From positions 689,501 through 753,500 of the forward strand of contig NC_133289.1 in NCBI RefSeq assembly GCF_005239225.2: a stretch of 64,000 bases of DNA, written 5' to 3'. The notes beneath the pieces were generated by a model. The model had not been told where the DNA came from. It saw only the letters and a program-made list of their open reading frames with translations, and made no database searches. Made by a program: the position numbers and the translations under genes. This document shows, one piece after another, positions 48,152 through 60,696 of this stretch (position 1 is its first letter; each line of letters opens with the position of its first letter). This stretch comes from Populus alba (lineage: Eukaryota > Streptophyta > Magnoliopsida > Malpighiales > Salicaceae).

Positions 48152-48214
48152 GGCTTGCCTCTCTTCTCTCTCTTCACAAATACTTTTAACGGAAAAAACG
48201 GACACAAACGGTAA

Positions 48215-48306
48215 CTCTCTCTTTCTCTCTAGAAACCGCTCTCTTTCTCTCTCTAGAAAACTTCTCTGTCTCTTTCTCTGTCTACTTTCTCTCTATCTCT
48301 CTCTTT
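48215..48306. repeat. CT-rich tract in the 5' UTR/promoter of the SWIB gene
   Basis: Long run of ctctct/ctcttt units (GA repeat on the sense strand), 64-155 bp above the ATG. GA-rich leaders are common in plant housekeeping genes and can bind BPC/GAGA factors. Confidence 0.6.
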
Positions 48307-50695
48307 ATAATTTTCAAAAGGACGGAAATGACCTCCCGGTTTTCAAACTGGAAATGACGGTTTGCCCCGGTGAGAGGCGTGTTTGAGATGGTATAATGGG
48401 TATTTGAAGAAGTCTTCTCTTTCTTGGAGCTCTAGGCTGTCATTTTGGGTATGCGGGATGACGGTTTTGGGCTTGCAGATTGGGCGTTGTAGGGGAGGGG
48501 AGGCAGGGGTGAGGAGGTAAATCGGGTGGATTTGCAAGTGGGATTTTATTTTATCTTGGAATTTAAAAAGGAAAAGATAAGACTTGAGAGAGTGGATAAA
48601 GATATAATTAAATTGAAAGGGGGAAATGACAAGATAAAGTGGGTTTCAGTTTTTATTTATTTATTTTTTAAAAAAGTTATTTATTAATACAAGCAGTATT
48701 ATTAAACTCATTTTTGTTATTTTTAAAATTGTTTGGAACACAATACAAATTATATTTTTAAAAAAATTTTAAAAATATTTTTTTTGTTAAAACTAATTTT
48801 TTTTGTGTTTTGATCGTTTTAATACGCTAATCTCAAAAATAAATTTTTAAAAAATAAAAAATATATATTATTTTAATGTATTTCAACAAAAAAAAATACC
48901 TTGAAAAAAAATTATAACCACATACCTGAACACACCTTCGATTGACCAAATTAAAATTTAGTTTAATTTTAAAAAAAATTCAAATAAAATATGAATAGAA
49001 ATAGATACATGCTCACAAAATTAGTTATTACCGAATGATAATAAAGATCATGTGTTAAAAAAAAAAAACAAGCAAGGGTATATTGGTCATTGGATTTGTG
49101 ATTGGGAAAATGGATGGTTTGATAGGAATTTAGTAGGGTTGGTCAACAACATAAGAATGTTGGTAAAGACCGAAGAGTAACAAATTAGAGCTTTATGGGT
49201 CCAAGATCTACGATTGGAACACCTTCTCTTGCAGCAACATCACCTTTGTTTTTTAAGGAAAGAGAAATAATTAGACTTTGGAAATAACCTTATTAATCTA
49301 AGTGCTTGTCATTGGCCTCGTAGATATATTGCAATTTGCAAATGATCCACGAATTTTTTTTTTTAAAACATAGTTTAAATCAATTTTATTAAACTTGACT
49401 CGGTTTAGTTTGATGAATAACTCTTTTAACTTATAAATTAAATTTTAAAAAATAAATGATATCATTTTAACTATTTTTAAAAAATACATATATTAAAATG
49501 AAGTTGTTATGAATTGATCTAGTTACCCTATTAACCTTATAATTTGAATTTTAAATAAAATTTAATAATTTTTTCTAAATTAATAAGTTTGTGTCACGAT
49601 CATATCTTTGTGACTATAATATAAGCAATTATTTAACATCAAAATCTGTGTAAGTTGTCGAGATGTGATGAAAAGGCTTGGGTATTAGTTGCATAAATGG
49701 ACAAGGGGAGGACTTGAGTTCTTTTTATGGGGTCTGAATTTTTTTTTTTTTTTTTGCAAACAAGACAAGCACAAAAGGAATAAAAGAAAGAAAAAGAAAA
49801 CAAAGGGCATGTATTGATGTAGACTCTTTTATCTTTTATCCCTTTATGATGGCTAGATTTTGCGCAAAGCCTGTTTGTGGTCCATATATTCCATGGATCT
49901 TCCTTTTAACTTGAAAAATGCCATGTGAACACATGGTTTCAAAAGTAAAATATATTATGCCATTTGAGAGATAAAAAGACCTCTGGTTCAAATTTAAAAA
50001 ATAAAACAAAAGAGAAACATGTTAGTAATTAATTTATTTAATTCATAACTTTTGATTTTGCGGTATTGACTTTGATGGTAAATGATTTGTTATCTATATT
50101 ATCAACTAGAGTTTAAATTTAAAAGAAAAAAGTTTTTATGAAATATGTTTTTTTACCACACTTAGAAATGAATATACTAAAAACCTATTAGAGATGCAAT
50201 TTATTCTTGATATGTGAAACTTTTTCGAGGTAAGAAAACACATTGGATTTAAAATTTTTAAATTAACTCAAAGTAAAGTTATTAAATTTGATATAATGTA
50301 TTTCATTATTTATATTAAATATATATAAAAAATTAGTTTTTAATTGAACTTGTTGATTTGTCGGGTCAATTCATGACCTAATTAAAATATGATTTAATTT
50401 TTTTTAAATCATTTTAAAATAAAAATACCAGTTAATTTTTTTTAAATAAAACAATACTATTTTTATTAATTAGATTCAACTCGCTTAATTTGTGTCCCTT
50501 ATTGCTTAAAGCTTAAAGTTAGATTTTAACCTCCAACTACTTTCTTTACTAAAACGAAGCCCAACAATCGAAAGGCCACAAATTACGAATGGGCTTACCA
50601 ATTTTAAACCCAAAGAAACCAAGCCCACGTGAGACTCCAACTCCATCACCTAATTGTCTCTCAAGCTGTCAGTAGAGGGGTAACACACCACCATC
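48307..50695. other. intergenic
   Basis: Contains a copy of the AT-rich dispersed repeat (48705-48935), degenerate ggtttagt/gacttgactcgg debris (49370-49570), a T run at 49740-49755, and the promoter of the next locus. No gene seen. Confidence 0.4.
48705..48935. repeat. AT-rich dispersed repeat
   Basis: Same family as 11840-12005. Here the end accacatacctgaacacacc and the beginning tttggaacacaatac are preserved best. Confidence 0.5.
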
Positions 50696-51909
50696 ATGGC
50701 ACAGGTTCTTAGCATAAAGCCTCTACATTCGTCAACCCGACCCGAATCAAATGGTACGCTATTCTACAACCAGACCCGCAAGCAAGATGGAAAGAAAAGA
50801 TGGACCACTTTGCAGCAAGAACTCCGCTGTAATGGCAAGTTTTCTTGTCTTTTCCCGGGCAGTGGCAGGGAGTAACAAAAAAAGTTTGCTCCTTGATGCT
50901 TTATTTTATCCCTTTTTGAGAAAATTGTTACTGGGTTTTGTTTGGATGTAAATGAAGGAAATTTTGATCTGACAGTGAGAAAGATTGAAGCTTTGAGGTT
51001 TTTTGTTTTGGAAATCAAAACCCATGTTTGGATTTTGGGGTGATTGAAAGTTGTGGTTTTGAATGGTGGATGTGGAACGTGATAAGGTGTTTTAAGTGGG
51101 TTTTTGAGCTTCCAAGAGAATTGCTGTCTGCTTAATTGGGGAGGCTGGGGGTTACGAGGTAGTGTGCGTGTTAATTGCAGTATTTTTATTGAGTTGGAAT
51201 GAATGAAGGTTAGCTGGTTGTTTAAATGGGATCTAGTTTATTTTAGAAGTTTAGAATATTCTGTTTACTGATTCAGCTATAGTTATTGTAAAGAATTTTG
51301 AAACTACGTTGAGCGTTAAATGTATTTGTAGGTATAAATTAGCTTTGTCTTCTTCGTGGCTGCAGGAACGAGCTTAAAAAGCTTTAGAAAGTGCTCTTGG
51401 TGGAAAGAAAGATGAATTTGAGAAATGGAACGAAGGAAATTAAGAGGAGGGAGGCAGCAGGTGGAGGAGGAGATTCTGGTGGGGGAGGTTGGTTTGGATG
51501 GGGTGGACGATTTGGCTGGTCCAATGGTGACAACTTTTGGCCAGAAGCACAGCAAACTAGTCTTGCTGTCCTGGGTATTATTGCCATGGTAAGGTTTTCC
51601 CTTTTCAATTCTTGAGTTTTTGCAATGTTGTTGTGTGTGATTAATTGCTCTCTCCCTTTTTCTTAAGATGTTATTTTATGTGTACAGTATCTCGTAGTTG
51701 CAAAAGCTGACTTGATCCTTGCTGTTATCTTCAATCCTTTGCTATATGCTTTGCGAGGGACAAGAAACGGGCTAACTTTGATATCATCAAAAATCTTGAG
51801 AAATGCATCTCTAGATGGCCCTTCTGATTTTTCAAGTGCATTAAAGAATGGCGTTTCTGTTGAAGTCTCAGCTAAAGAGAGTGTCAAGAGAAAATGGGGA
51901 AGCGATTGA
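50696..51909 (+). pseudogene. plastid-targeted Gly-rich membrane protein, probably broken
   Basis: Three exon-like parts: about 50696-50865, about 51367-51588 and 51688-51909. The first starts MAQVLSIKPLHSSTRP, a Ser/Arg-rich stretch like a chloroplast transit peptide. The second reads KALESALGGKKDEFEKW, then REAAGGGGDSGGGGWFGWGG, then a hydrophobic segment QQTSLAVLGIIAM. The third gives a membrane segment and ends SAKESVKRKWGSD. The last intron (51589-51687) is clean GT-AG. Lesions: the exon 1 frame meets TAA at 50865, where a donor would be expected and only a shifted GT remains; TAA lies in frame ahead of KALESAL in exon 2; and the frame shifts by one base near 51430. Together these look like a pseudogene or sequence errors. 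I recall similar plant proteins but no name or function. Confidence 0.6.
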
Positions 51910-54663
51910 TAAGTTGTGTCTAAGGTTTAACAGTTACTTCATCCCTCCACTAGTAGCTGGTGTGGCATCTATACTTGTATTGGGCAATCGAATTGCAGAT
52001 TCTTGAGAATGCATTTTTTGAATGGTGAAGATTACCAAGCCTGGCTGCGTAGTGTTTAAATATCTACCCACTAGGGTTTGGAGACGTGCTTCCCTCTTGT
52101 TGGGGCATTTTGTACTTGAAACTAATCTTCATCTTCTCCGTGTTACATCAAGATTAAGGAGTATTTGAACATCAAATGGAAAGAGACTTGTTCCATATTT
52201 TGTCAGTAACCTTCAAGTCTACTTTTCTATAATATGCATCATTTATCATCTCTAGATAATCCATTATTTTTTAGAATTGAGGAGACCTGTTTTGATTCAT
52301 TTCAAATTTATATTATACAAATTGGATTGACTTAGTTTGCAGAGAAGGATCCAACAAACCACAGGGCAGAGCAAGAGCCATTTAGATTCTCTTCATTTGC
52401 ACTGCATAATTTTCTATTTTCCCAATTTCGTTATATCTGCTTTCTTGTCTGGATTTACTGAGTAATCATATAATATTGGGATTGAAGAGGGGATTTCGAA
52501 GGTGAATACTCGTGTCCAGTCTGCTGTACCAACGGTACCCATAAACGCAGCCAGAGATTACTACTACAAGTATGGGTACTGTGGTTTTACTACTGAAGGA
52601 GCAATGATGAATGTACTTGGAGCTGAGGACTAGGTTAGGTAAATGGCAAATTTTGCCACCATCCGAGCTGAGCTGTGTTGCTGTTGTGCCATAGTTGACC
52701 TAGGTAAGATATCTCTGCCAACCTGCTGACATCACGTAATGATTCAAGCACATCTCTATCAACCACTGGAGTATTGGAGGAGCTAGAGTGTGGTAAAAAT
52801 CAGTGTGAAAACAAGCTCTTTGTTTCATGATTTCATCAACACAAGGGATAAGGTCAAGCAAATAGTTCAACAAGGATTTCATGAAGTTCGTAAAAAGTTT
52901 TTAACTGAGGTGCATGCATTTGTTGACAAACCCTGCTGTGAAACTACCTTTATCCTGTTATTTCCCTTGATTCTGAAATTATGAACCTCTTAAGAGCATC
53001 ATAATTCCCTCAGCGGCTTGAATTATGAGTGGGGGACAGAGACTAAAGAAAGAGGAACCATACAATGCAGAGATTCTCCTTGCTACCTACACAATGGTCA
53101 AAGTTATTAAACTCCACTTGAATAGGAGGTTGGGCAAGCTAACTAAGATTCACTAGGGTTAATTAAAACGTTTCATTTTTTTTTTTAAATAAAATGATTT
53201 GTAATGATTTTTTTTTAAATTCAAATCAGTTTTAATTAAATTAATTTTTACCTAGATTTTTTTTAAAAATTTGATCCAAGGCTAAATTTAATAATATCAA
53301 TTCTGTGCATGATAATATATATATATATCGATTCTAATACATAATTGAATCAATGAAACATTTGTTTGTTTATGGAATCATAATTAATCAACCTACATTA
53401 TTTTGAATTCTTTCCTCTATGCACTAAGCTAAATCATTATGTGGGTCCTTTTTCTAAATTTAAAATGACATTATAATTGATTGATTTTATAATACTTGTA
53501 ATCACCAATATTGTAGTTCAATATATATACATATCATAAAATGTATAATTGATGAGTTTTTCTGTATCAATATTTGCTTATCAACTCAAAATTGTTGATT
53601 TAAAAACTCACCAATCATTGATTATTTTTTTTATTTATTACATTGATTGGGTTTTATAGCAGGTATCAGAACTAACTCGAGATTTAACATGGTAAAACTT
53701 GAGTTATGAGTTTATTAAGCTTATTTTTTTTTTAAAAGTAAAATAATATTGTTTTTATTTTTTTAAAAAAATTAAAGAATTAATTTAATCAATTCAGTTA
53801 TCATAAATTTTAAATAAAACTTAACTCATACTAGAGTAAACATCAACCATAAGTCGGGTTTGATAAATATGAATTTTACATCTTACATACAAACGTTTCA
53901 CCATTGACAAGGACAAGAATGTGTACATCTAAGCAACCTAAGATCAAAAGTACTAAAAACTGAGAGCTTATCCAAAGTCAAGACTGATAAAAACAGCTGG
54001 TCAGACCAATAATAATAATCAGAATCCTAAGCAGCTTTTTTTCATGTCTCAATCATGGTTTCCATTACAGAGAGTCAAAGGGTATCCATCATCCATCCAA
54101 TCCTAGGCTGTCTTACTCTGACATCTCTGTCTCTGTCTCTCTCTGTATATTTTTTTTTGTTTGTAATCAAAATCATGCACTAATTTTTAAAGCACCCATC
54201 TCCTTGAATCATGGTCTTCGTGGATCCTCCTAGTGCATGAGTGACCTTCACGATCTTGCCACCTCTCTTTTTTTCTTTGCCATTGTTGCTAAGTTAAACA
54301 CAATTTTAGGATCACCACATGACTGTTTCCTTTTCCTTTGTTTGAACTTTCCAAGAATTAAACTCGTGCCCCTCTTCTCCTCTATCTCTCTTTCTTGGTT
54401 TTGCTAGTGTCTTTTTGTTGCTTGAAGGGTTGTGTTTTGCGGTGTTTTTTTTTGAGTGGATTTTGTGTCGTGTTTAGCTTTCTAAGATTCTTTGACCTTC
54501 TTTCTTTTGTTGGTTTCTGGTTTTTGGCTTCTTTTTTGTGTTCCTTTGCTTTTTTGGGGCTTTCTGTTTTGTTTTTTGTTACCTGAGGGAGACACAGACG
54601 GAGAGATAGATACACAAGTGCCTGTTCCATCTAGTTCTTTTTGTTACTGTTGATGGGCTGTTG
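51910..54663. other. intergenic with 3' debris and the RhoGDI leader
   Basis: 51910-52465 may be 3' UTR of the locus before it. A short coding-like piece follows (52466-52633). 53160-53880 is AT-rich repeat debris with (AT)n at 53311-53326. 54090-54660 is CT/T-rich and probably the promoter and 5' UTR of the RhoGDI gene. Confidence 0.4.
52466..52633 (+). pseudogene. coding-like fragment, family unknown
   Basis: A 55-codon open stretch ending in TAG, with ordinary codon use. It includes GIEEGISKVNTRVQSAVPTV, then a Tyr-rich DYYYKYGYCGF and ends MMNVLGAED. There is no start codon or clear splice site. It could be the last exon of a lost gene. I do not recognise the family. Confidence 0.35.
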
Positions 54664-56603
54664 ATGTCTTTGGAGGTTGGCGTGGATTCAAATACTAAAA
54701 GCATGGGTTTTGATGAGAAAAACAAAGATGAAGTTTCAGAGACAAAAGCAACAACGAAAACACCTCCAAATGAAGAAGAACATAATGTTGATGAACGTAA
54801 AAGTGGTGGGATTAGTAGAAAGATGAGTGAGAGTTCTCTTTATGCAACTGATCAAGAAGAAGAGGATGATGATGAATCTCATGAAAGGAAGATTGAGCTT
54901 GGTCCTCAATACACACTTAAAGAACAACTTGAGAAAGATAAGGTTTGTCTTTTCTCATTCTTGTTTCTTGTCATTGTTACAGTTCGATTTTTGCTTTATT
55001 TATGTCTATTTCTTTTTTCTGTTTTCTGGGGTTTGAGAATGTAGGATGATGAAAGCTTGAGGAGGTGGAAGGAACAGCTTCTTGGGGCTGTGGATATTGA
55101 GGCTGTTGGAGGTAATGAGATCAATCAGCTTAGAAAATTTCAAATGTGTTAATTTGAAGTATAGTTTAGTTTTCCTTTGCAATTACTGGTAAAGTTTTTG
55201 TTAATTAGGGGTTTGATTTTGGTTAAACACAAGTATAATTGTCAAATTAGACTTTCTTTTTCCCAAATTTTATAGCAATTGTGTTTGATTTCATTTGTTA
55301 CTATGGTGTGTCATCATCTCCATTTATTCAAGTATACTATTTCATTGGTTGAATCTGTAAATGGTTGAATTTTGGATTAAATTTCCTCCGTTAGCCTCTT
55401 GGATTCTTGGAAGCAATCTAATCAATTAATGGCAGGTCAAGTTTGTTCAGATCTCTGACATTATCTTAATGGCTTTTTTTTAACTATGTAGAGACTCTAG
55501 AACCTGAAGTTAAAATCCTGAGCCTCGAAATCAAATCCCCTGGTAGACCTGATATTGTTCTTTCAGTTCCTGAGAATGGCAAGCCTAAAGGTTCTTGGTT
55601 CACCTTAAAAGAAGGTAGCCGCTATAGCCTGCAATTCACTTTTGAGGTTAAGAACAACATTGTTTCCGGCCTCAAATATAGTAACACAGTTTGGAAAACT
55701 GGTGTCAAGGGTAACAGTCTCTCTATCAATCTCTTGCAACCTCACCCTATCTGGCATTCTTTTTTAATGTGTAATAATGAGTTTCCCTCGTGGTGATTTT
55801 TCCTTACAGTTGATAGCTCGAAGGAGATGATCGGAACCTTTAGTCCTCAGGCAGAACCTTACACTCATGAAATGCCCGAAGAAACTACTCCATCTGGTAT
55901 TTTTGCTAGAGGATCATATGCTGCTAAAACTAAAGTAAGTTCTAACAGTTTTCCTTGTTTTTTAGCCCTTCGATATTTTCATGCAGCAAATATGTGGGTT
56001 CAAAATATGTTCAACCTAGCACCTTTTCTCAATGATACTTGTTAAATTTGAAATGTTACGGGCTCCATAGACTTTATTTGAAGGTCTTAGAAGGCATTTT
56101 CACATGGACTATGCACATCATGTTCAGCCCTTTTCATCTGTTCTGCTGATTCATGTGACAGTACATGTGGGGCACCTACATTCAAGAGCATGGTTTAGAA
56201 AAAAAGGCAAAAATTCAAATAATTTCAAATATGCTAGCATTAAATCCATTACCATTTAAAGTCCCACCACTTTAGTTAGTGTTTCAGAGCATCCAGCAAG
56301 GCCTAACTTAATCTGCTTCGAATTGACATGCAGAGTAATGTTCCAATCAACTAGTTCTGGAGTAATGTGTGCCATAAACTATACAAGTGAAAATTTTAAT
56401 TTGTGTGTCATCCAACGTTTAGACATTAAATTTTACAGATAAATTATTATATCCATAGATTTTCTGGTTTGCACAAGCTGCTACTGATTTCCATTGCTTT
56501 CTTCTTTCTCTGTCTCCAGTTTGTCGATGACGACAACAAGCGCTACTTGGAGATCAACTACACCTTCGACATCCGTAAAGATTGGCTGCCAACTCAAAAC
56601 TAA
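54664..56603 (+). CDS. Rho GDP-dissociation inhibitor (RhoGDI)
   Basis: Five GT-AG exons: 54664-54942, 55045-55111, 55492-55710, 55810-55934, 56520-56603; total 774 nt, 257 aa. RhoGDI extracts prenylated ROP/Rho GTPases from membranes and holds them in the cytosol in the GDP form; in plants it sets where root hairs and pollen tubes grow. Seen: acidic, Lys-rich N-terminal arm (1-75, DQEEEDDDES); LGPQYTLKEQLEKDK at about 79-93, the helix that binds the GTPase switch region; DESLRRWKEQLLG; and the beta-sandwich prenyl-binding domain (about 118-257) with LKEGSRYSLQFTFEV, YSNTVWKTG, MIGTFSPQ, GIFARGSY and YLEINYTFDIRKDW near the C-terminus. All joins keep frame. I chose the ATG at 54664, first in frame after a T-rich leader. 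Similar to Arabidopsis SCN1. Confidence 0.95.
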
Positions 56604-58719
56604 GGGTTTCTTTTTACCTTCAAGTTGCAGCTTCCATATAGTTGTTTTACAAGTTGGAATATGCTTTTGATGTTTAACACATCTTCTTTTTATTGTCTTA
56701 TTTATGACTCCAATTTGAGACTGGTCATTTGAACAATGAAGAGAGGATTTACAAATTTTCAGCTAGATGTTCATTTTCATAATTGTTGGTTAATAAATCC
56801 ACCATTAGCTTAAATTGAGCACTTCCTTTCTTTCTCTTGGATCATTATTTTGTTTATTGTCTCAAGACAAAAGAGATGAAGACAGAGAGGACATGTCCTC
56901 TATACTTTTACTTTTTTTAAGGATAGGAATTCACTTTAAAACCATCCCAGAAACAATTTTATTTTATGTCTCCATCTTCATTTCTCTAACCAACCACATT
57001 CTTCTCTCTTTTGTACTTGTCCCTTCAGTCAGTCGCGTGGCATTAACTCAACGCAGCATTATTCTCCTTGTGCTCTGCTTTCAAAGCTGGACAAAGTTTT
57101 CTGCTTTAACTGCCTTTTTCTGTCATGTTCTCTTCGTTGCAATTCTTTTGCAACGGTTCTGTTTTGCATCTTTTGTCGACTCTCAGTTTAGTTTTATAAC
57201 TATCATGTTGAAACGGATGACTTGCGGGGGTAATTGGCTCATCTTTCTAAGGACATTGTCTGGGGGACCAGGAGCCTATGATCATGGTGGGAGGGAACAC
57301 AACAGCAATTGTCTGGACTGTCATTGAGAAAGAGTTACTAAAGGTAGAAAAGAACGATGGATGTGATTCAGGACACTCGTCGTTGCATTGTGATCAAAGC
57401 CATGCAGCTTCTGAATATATTATTCGGATCCTAGCAATGCAAGCGATTGTGAATCTGCAGTGGCATTTAGACAGTTTTCGGTTAGTTCCTCAGTATAGAA
57501 GAGAAGGAGGTACGAGGAATAAGAATACATTTTGCTAATTTCATGTTCATGTAAAAAGAGAGATATAGAAGACAGAGACGGCCAAACCAAGTTATTTTAT
57601 CTCTTTAAATATCTCATATTTTCAATCATTATACTCAGCTTTGGATTATTAGAACTGAAACTAGAAAATATAAAAACGAAGCTTTTGTTATTTTATTTTT
57701 CGCCTAGGTATCTGGGCTTGTTGATTCCAAGCTTTGTAGTGATTGGGCTTGCTTCCAAGTCTATATATTTTTTTATTTTATCAACTTTCAAATATGTTTT
57801 ATCACGTATATATATCCATATTTTATTTTTTTAAAAAAATATTTTTTAATAATATAACAGTATTAAAAGTTTGAATTTTTTATTTTATCAAATTAATATG
57901 AAAAAAATCAATGGATCAAAATAAACAATAAATGATTTTTATAATTTAATAGTTTATGATAATTAAGAACGAGTGAATTAGAGTATTTTTTTTTTTTTAT
58001 GAATTGAAAAAAAGTTAATAACAAGAGAGTGTTTTAAATTAAAAAAAGTAAGATTTTTCTTTTACTGTATGAGTTGGTTTTTCATCATTATGAAAGAAAA
58101 TAATATCATTATTGAGAAATTAATATAATAATTAAAACATACATAATATATTGAAATGAAAAATTCTTCATGTTCTTAAAGAAATTGAATTTAATGATGA
58201 AGAGGTGTGGATTGAATGATAACAAAAAAAAGTTGTATTTGTAATGAAATTATTTTCTTTCATTTCTAACCATGTTAGATTTTAATTTTGTGTGGGTGCA
58301 CAAATTTTATTTGATTACAAATTATTCTTTTAACATGTTTGCTGGGCTGATAAATTATCATTTAAAGTTACTAAAAAGAAATTAATAAGTAAAAAAATAG
58401 TTTTTATTTATTTATTATTATAAATATCCCAAGTTTAACAATAATATATACAACTTGTAAAATAAATCTTTCAACATTTTATAAAAATATTTTAATATCA
58501 ACACATTAAAATAATACAAAATATTAAAAAAAAATTTAAAATAAAAAAATAAGAACCCGACCTAGCTTTCATGGTAAATTGGATGACTAAACCTAGTTCT
58601 AGATTTTGAAAATTCCATGATTTATCCATTAAAGCCTCTCGGTTTTCTTCTGTTTCGGGTAATGTTTTCTTCTGTCATACCCTTCAAAATTTATCCATTA
58701 AAGTTAATATATATATATA
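56604..58719. other. intergenic downstream of RhoGDI
   Basis: First about 200 bp are the likely 3' UTR. 56815-57540 has open frames and moderate composition but no recognisable motif. 57780-58700 is very AT-rich with a dispersed repeat at about 58440-58550. Confidence 0.35.
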
Positions 58720-60696
58720 TGTCACGACCTGAATCCCGGGTTCATGACCGGTAATGTAGGAGCAGTATCGAAAGGACACCTCACCCACGCTAAGCCTTAG
58801 AACATACATATTAAAAGAACAATTTATTCAAAAATACGCAGCCCTTTATAATCTTCAGAAATATTATATTATTCAAAACTAATAAAATCAAAAGATAGTT
58901 TAAAACTCTCCATTAGTAATTAAAACAAAAACAATAATCTATAATACTCATTACATTGTCAAAATCCAAACTTAATTAAAACAAGGTAATAATGGAGCGT
59001 CTAAGACATCAAATCAAAACTAAAAGGAAAGCCTTGCAAAACAAACAAGGCATACCAACTAAAATTGAAGAAGCGGAAACACTCAACAAAGTCCAACTGC
59101 TATAAGAACTAAAAACCTGAAATAATATTAAAAATGAGGGGTGAGTTCAAACAACTCAGTGAGAGAATAATATTTAATATACATTTTAGATATTAATAGT
59201 TTGCAAGATGATTTATCTTGATATACATGTACATATACATATACATATACATACTAAACATATTATCATAACGTAGTGGAATAAATGTCAGAGATTAGAT
59301 GACACCCGAAGGTGACCAGATGACATCCAAAAGTGACCAGATGACACCTGAAGGTGACCACTGTGGGATGATCAGTCGCCACAGGCTGATGCCTCTCTCA
59401 CTAGCTAGGTATACAGAATACTATGTGCACAAAGACTAACTACTCTCCGTTAGCATGGAGTTACTGACAAGTCCTATATCAAGGCATAATAGGTATTCAT
59501 ATAATCATCAAAGAAATATATATCATATCGAATAGAATTTAGTTCAACAAATTGCGAGTGCAAATTCAAAAATAAATGAGTACTCGGAAAATAAAGCAAA
59601 GCAAAATATATAGATATTCAAGGAATTAACTAGTTGTACTCATCGTATAATCAACATAAATATTTATTTATAATATATGCATATTAAAGATTATCCCACT
59701 CACCCGACAAATATAGAACTAAAAGGAATATCAGATGAAAGACCCGAAAAACCTATTGAGTATCGTTAGAAGAACCTACAATAAATATACGAAATATACT
59801 AAAAAACAACTCAAAGCAACACAATTAAAATATTTCAATGCATAAAAGAAAACCAGGTTTAGTCTCTTAGGTTTAGGGACTAAAACGATAATTATCCAAA
59901 ACAGGGACCAAAACGTAATTTTACCAAAACTGGACCAAACTATAAATACATAACCATACTGAAATTTCACCCCTAAACCATCCTCAATTATGTCTAGAAT
60001 GAATCAGGGACCGAATTGTAATTTTATAAAGTTTAGGGACTAAAATGTAAATTCCCAGAATTTAGGGACCAAACTGAAAATATTCCAAATCAATTATCAA
60101 AATGAGATTCATCATCCTTAATCTCATAATAACATTGTCCAGAATCTCAAAATACATTTAGGGATCAAATTATAATTTTTCCAAAGTTTAGGGACTAAAC
60201 TGTATTTCTCATAAATCAAGGACCAAAATAAAATTTGGTCATCTTCAACCTCAATGCTATTCTGTCCAGATTTTCCAGCAAGGTTAAAATGAATTTCTTA
60301 ACCCATAAAAATTAATTTAAACAAATCAACTCATAATCCTTATTTCTAACAAAATAACAATCAATCACCTAACATTAAACCCTTTATAATCATAAATCAA
60401 TCTTCACAGCATAAACTTTCAATCCTTATAAACCCTAATCTCTTCTTTAATAATTCCATAAGCGAACTATAATCAAAAGTAATATGAAAGGGAACCACTT
60501 ACTTGCTACTTTCACCTTTCTTAAACCAAAAACTCAAGATAAAAAACTAAACTCTTTGGTTTGAGGAGGGGAGGGTCACAACGGCTACAGGAATTAGAAG
60601 AGAGGAAATAAATTCTCTTGCAACTCTTCCTTAAATACTTAGGTTGGGTTTGGGCTGACTTGGGCTTAGGTTTATGCCAAAAGTCTGGGTCTTACA
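58720..60696. mobile_element. probable solo LTR (about 1,977 bp)
   Basis: Starts TGTCACGACC after an AT run and ends GGTCTTACA, so the ends form TGT...ACA. It has no coding frame. The interior holds a 3 x 21-bp tandem repeat (59297-59359), an (acatat)n run near 59231-59253 and, at 59870-60240, about eight scattered copies of agggactaaa/agggaccaaa. No primer-binding site or polyprotein follows on either side. Clean target duplications were not found: the flanks are atata on the left and an A-rich tract on the right. Most likely a Ty3-type long LTR left by recombination. Confidence 0.5.
59297..59359. repeat. 3 x 21-bp tandem repeat
   Basis: agatgacacccgaaggtgac and one base, then two more units with 3 and 1 substitutions; all exactly 21 bp long. 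Confidence 0.9.

Noticed and set aside
54382..54630. 82-aa Lys-rich frame on the minus strand
   Set aside because: Reverse of the T-rich leader of the RhoGDI gene; low-complexity artefact.
56815..57327. 170-aa open frame after RhoGDI
   Set aside because: Irregular composition, no recognisable domain, starts inside probable 3' UTR; open by chance as far as can be seen.
59297..59359. CRISPR-like direct repeats
   Set aside because: Units are contiguous with no spacers and lie in a plant LTR.
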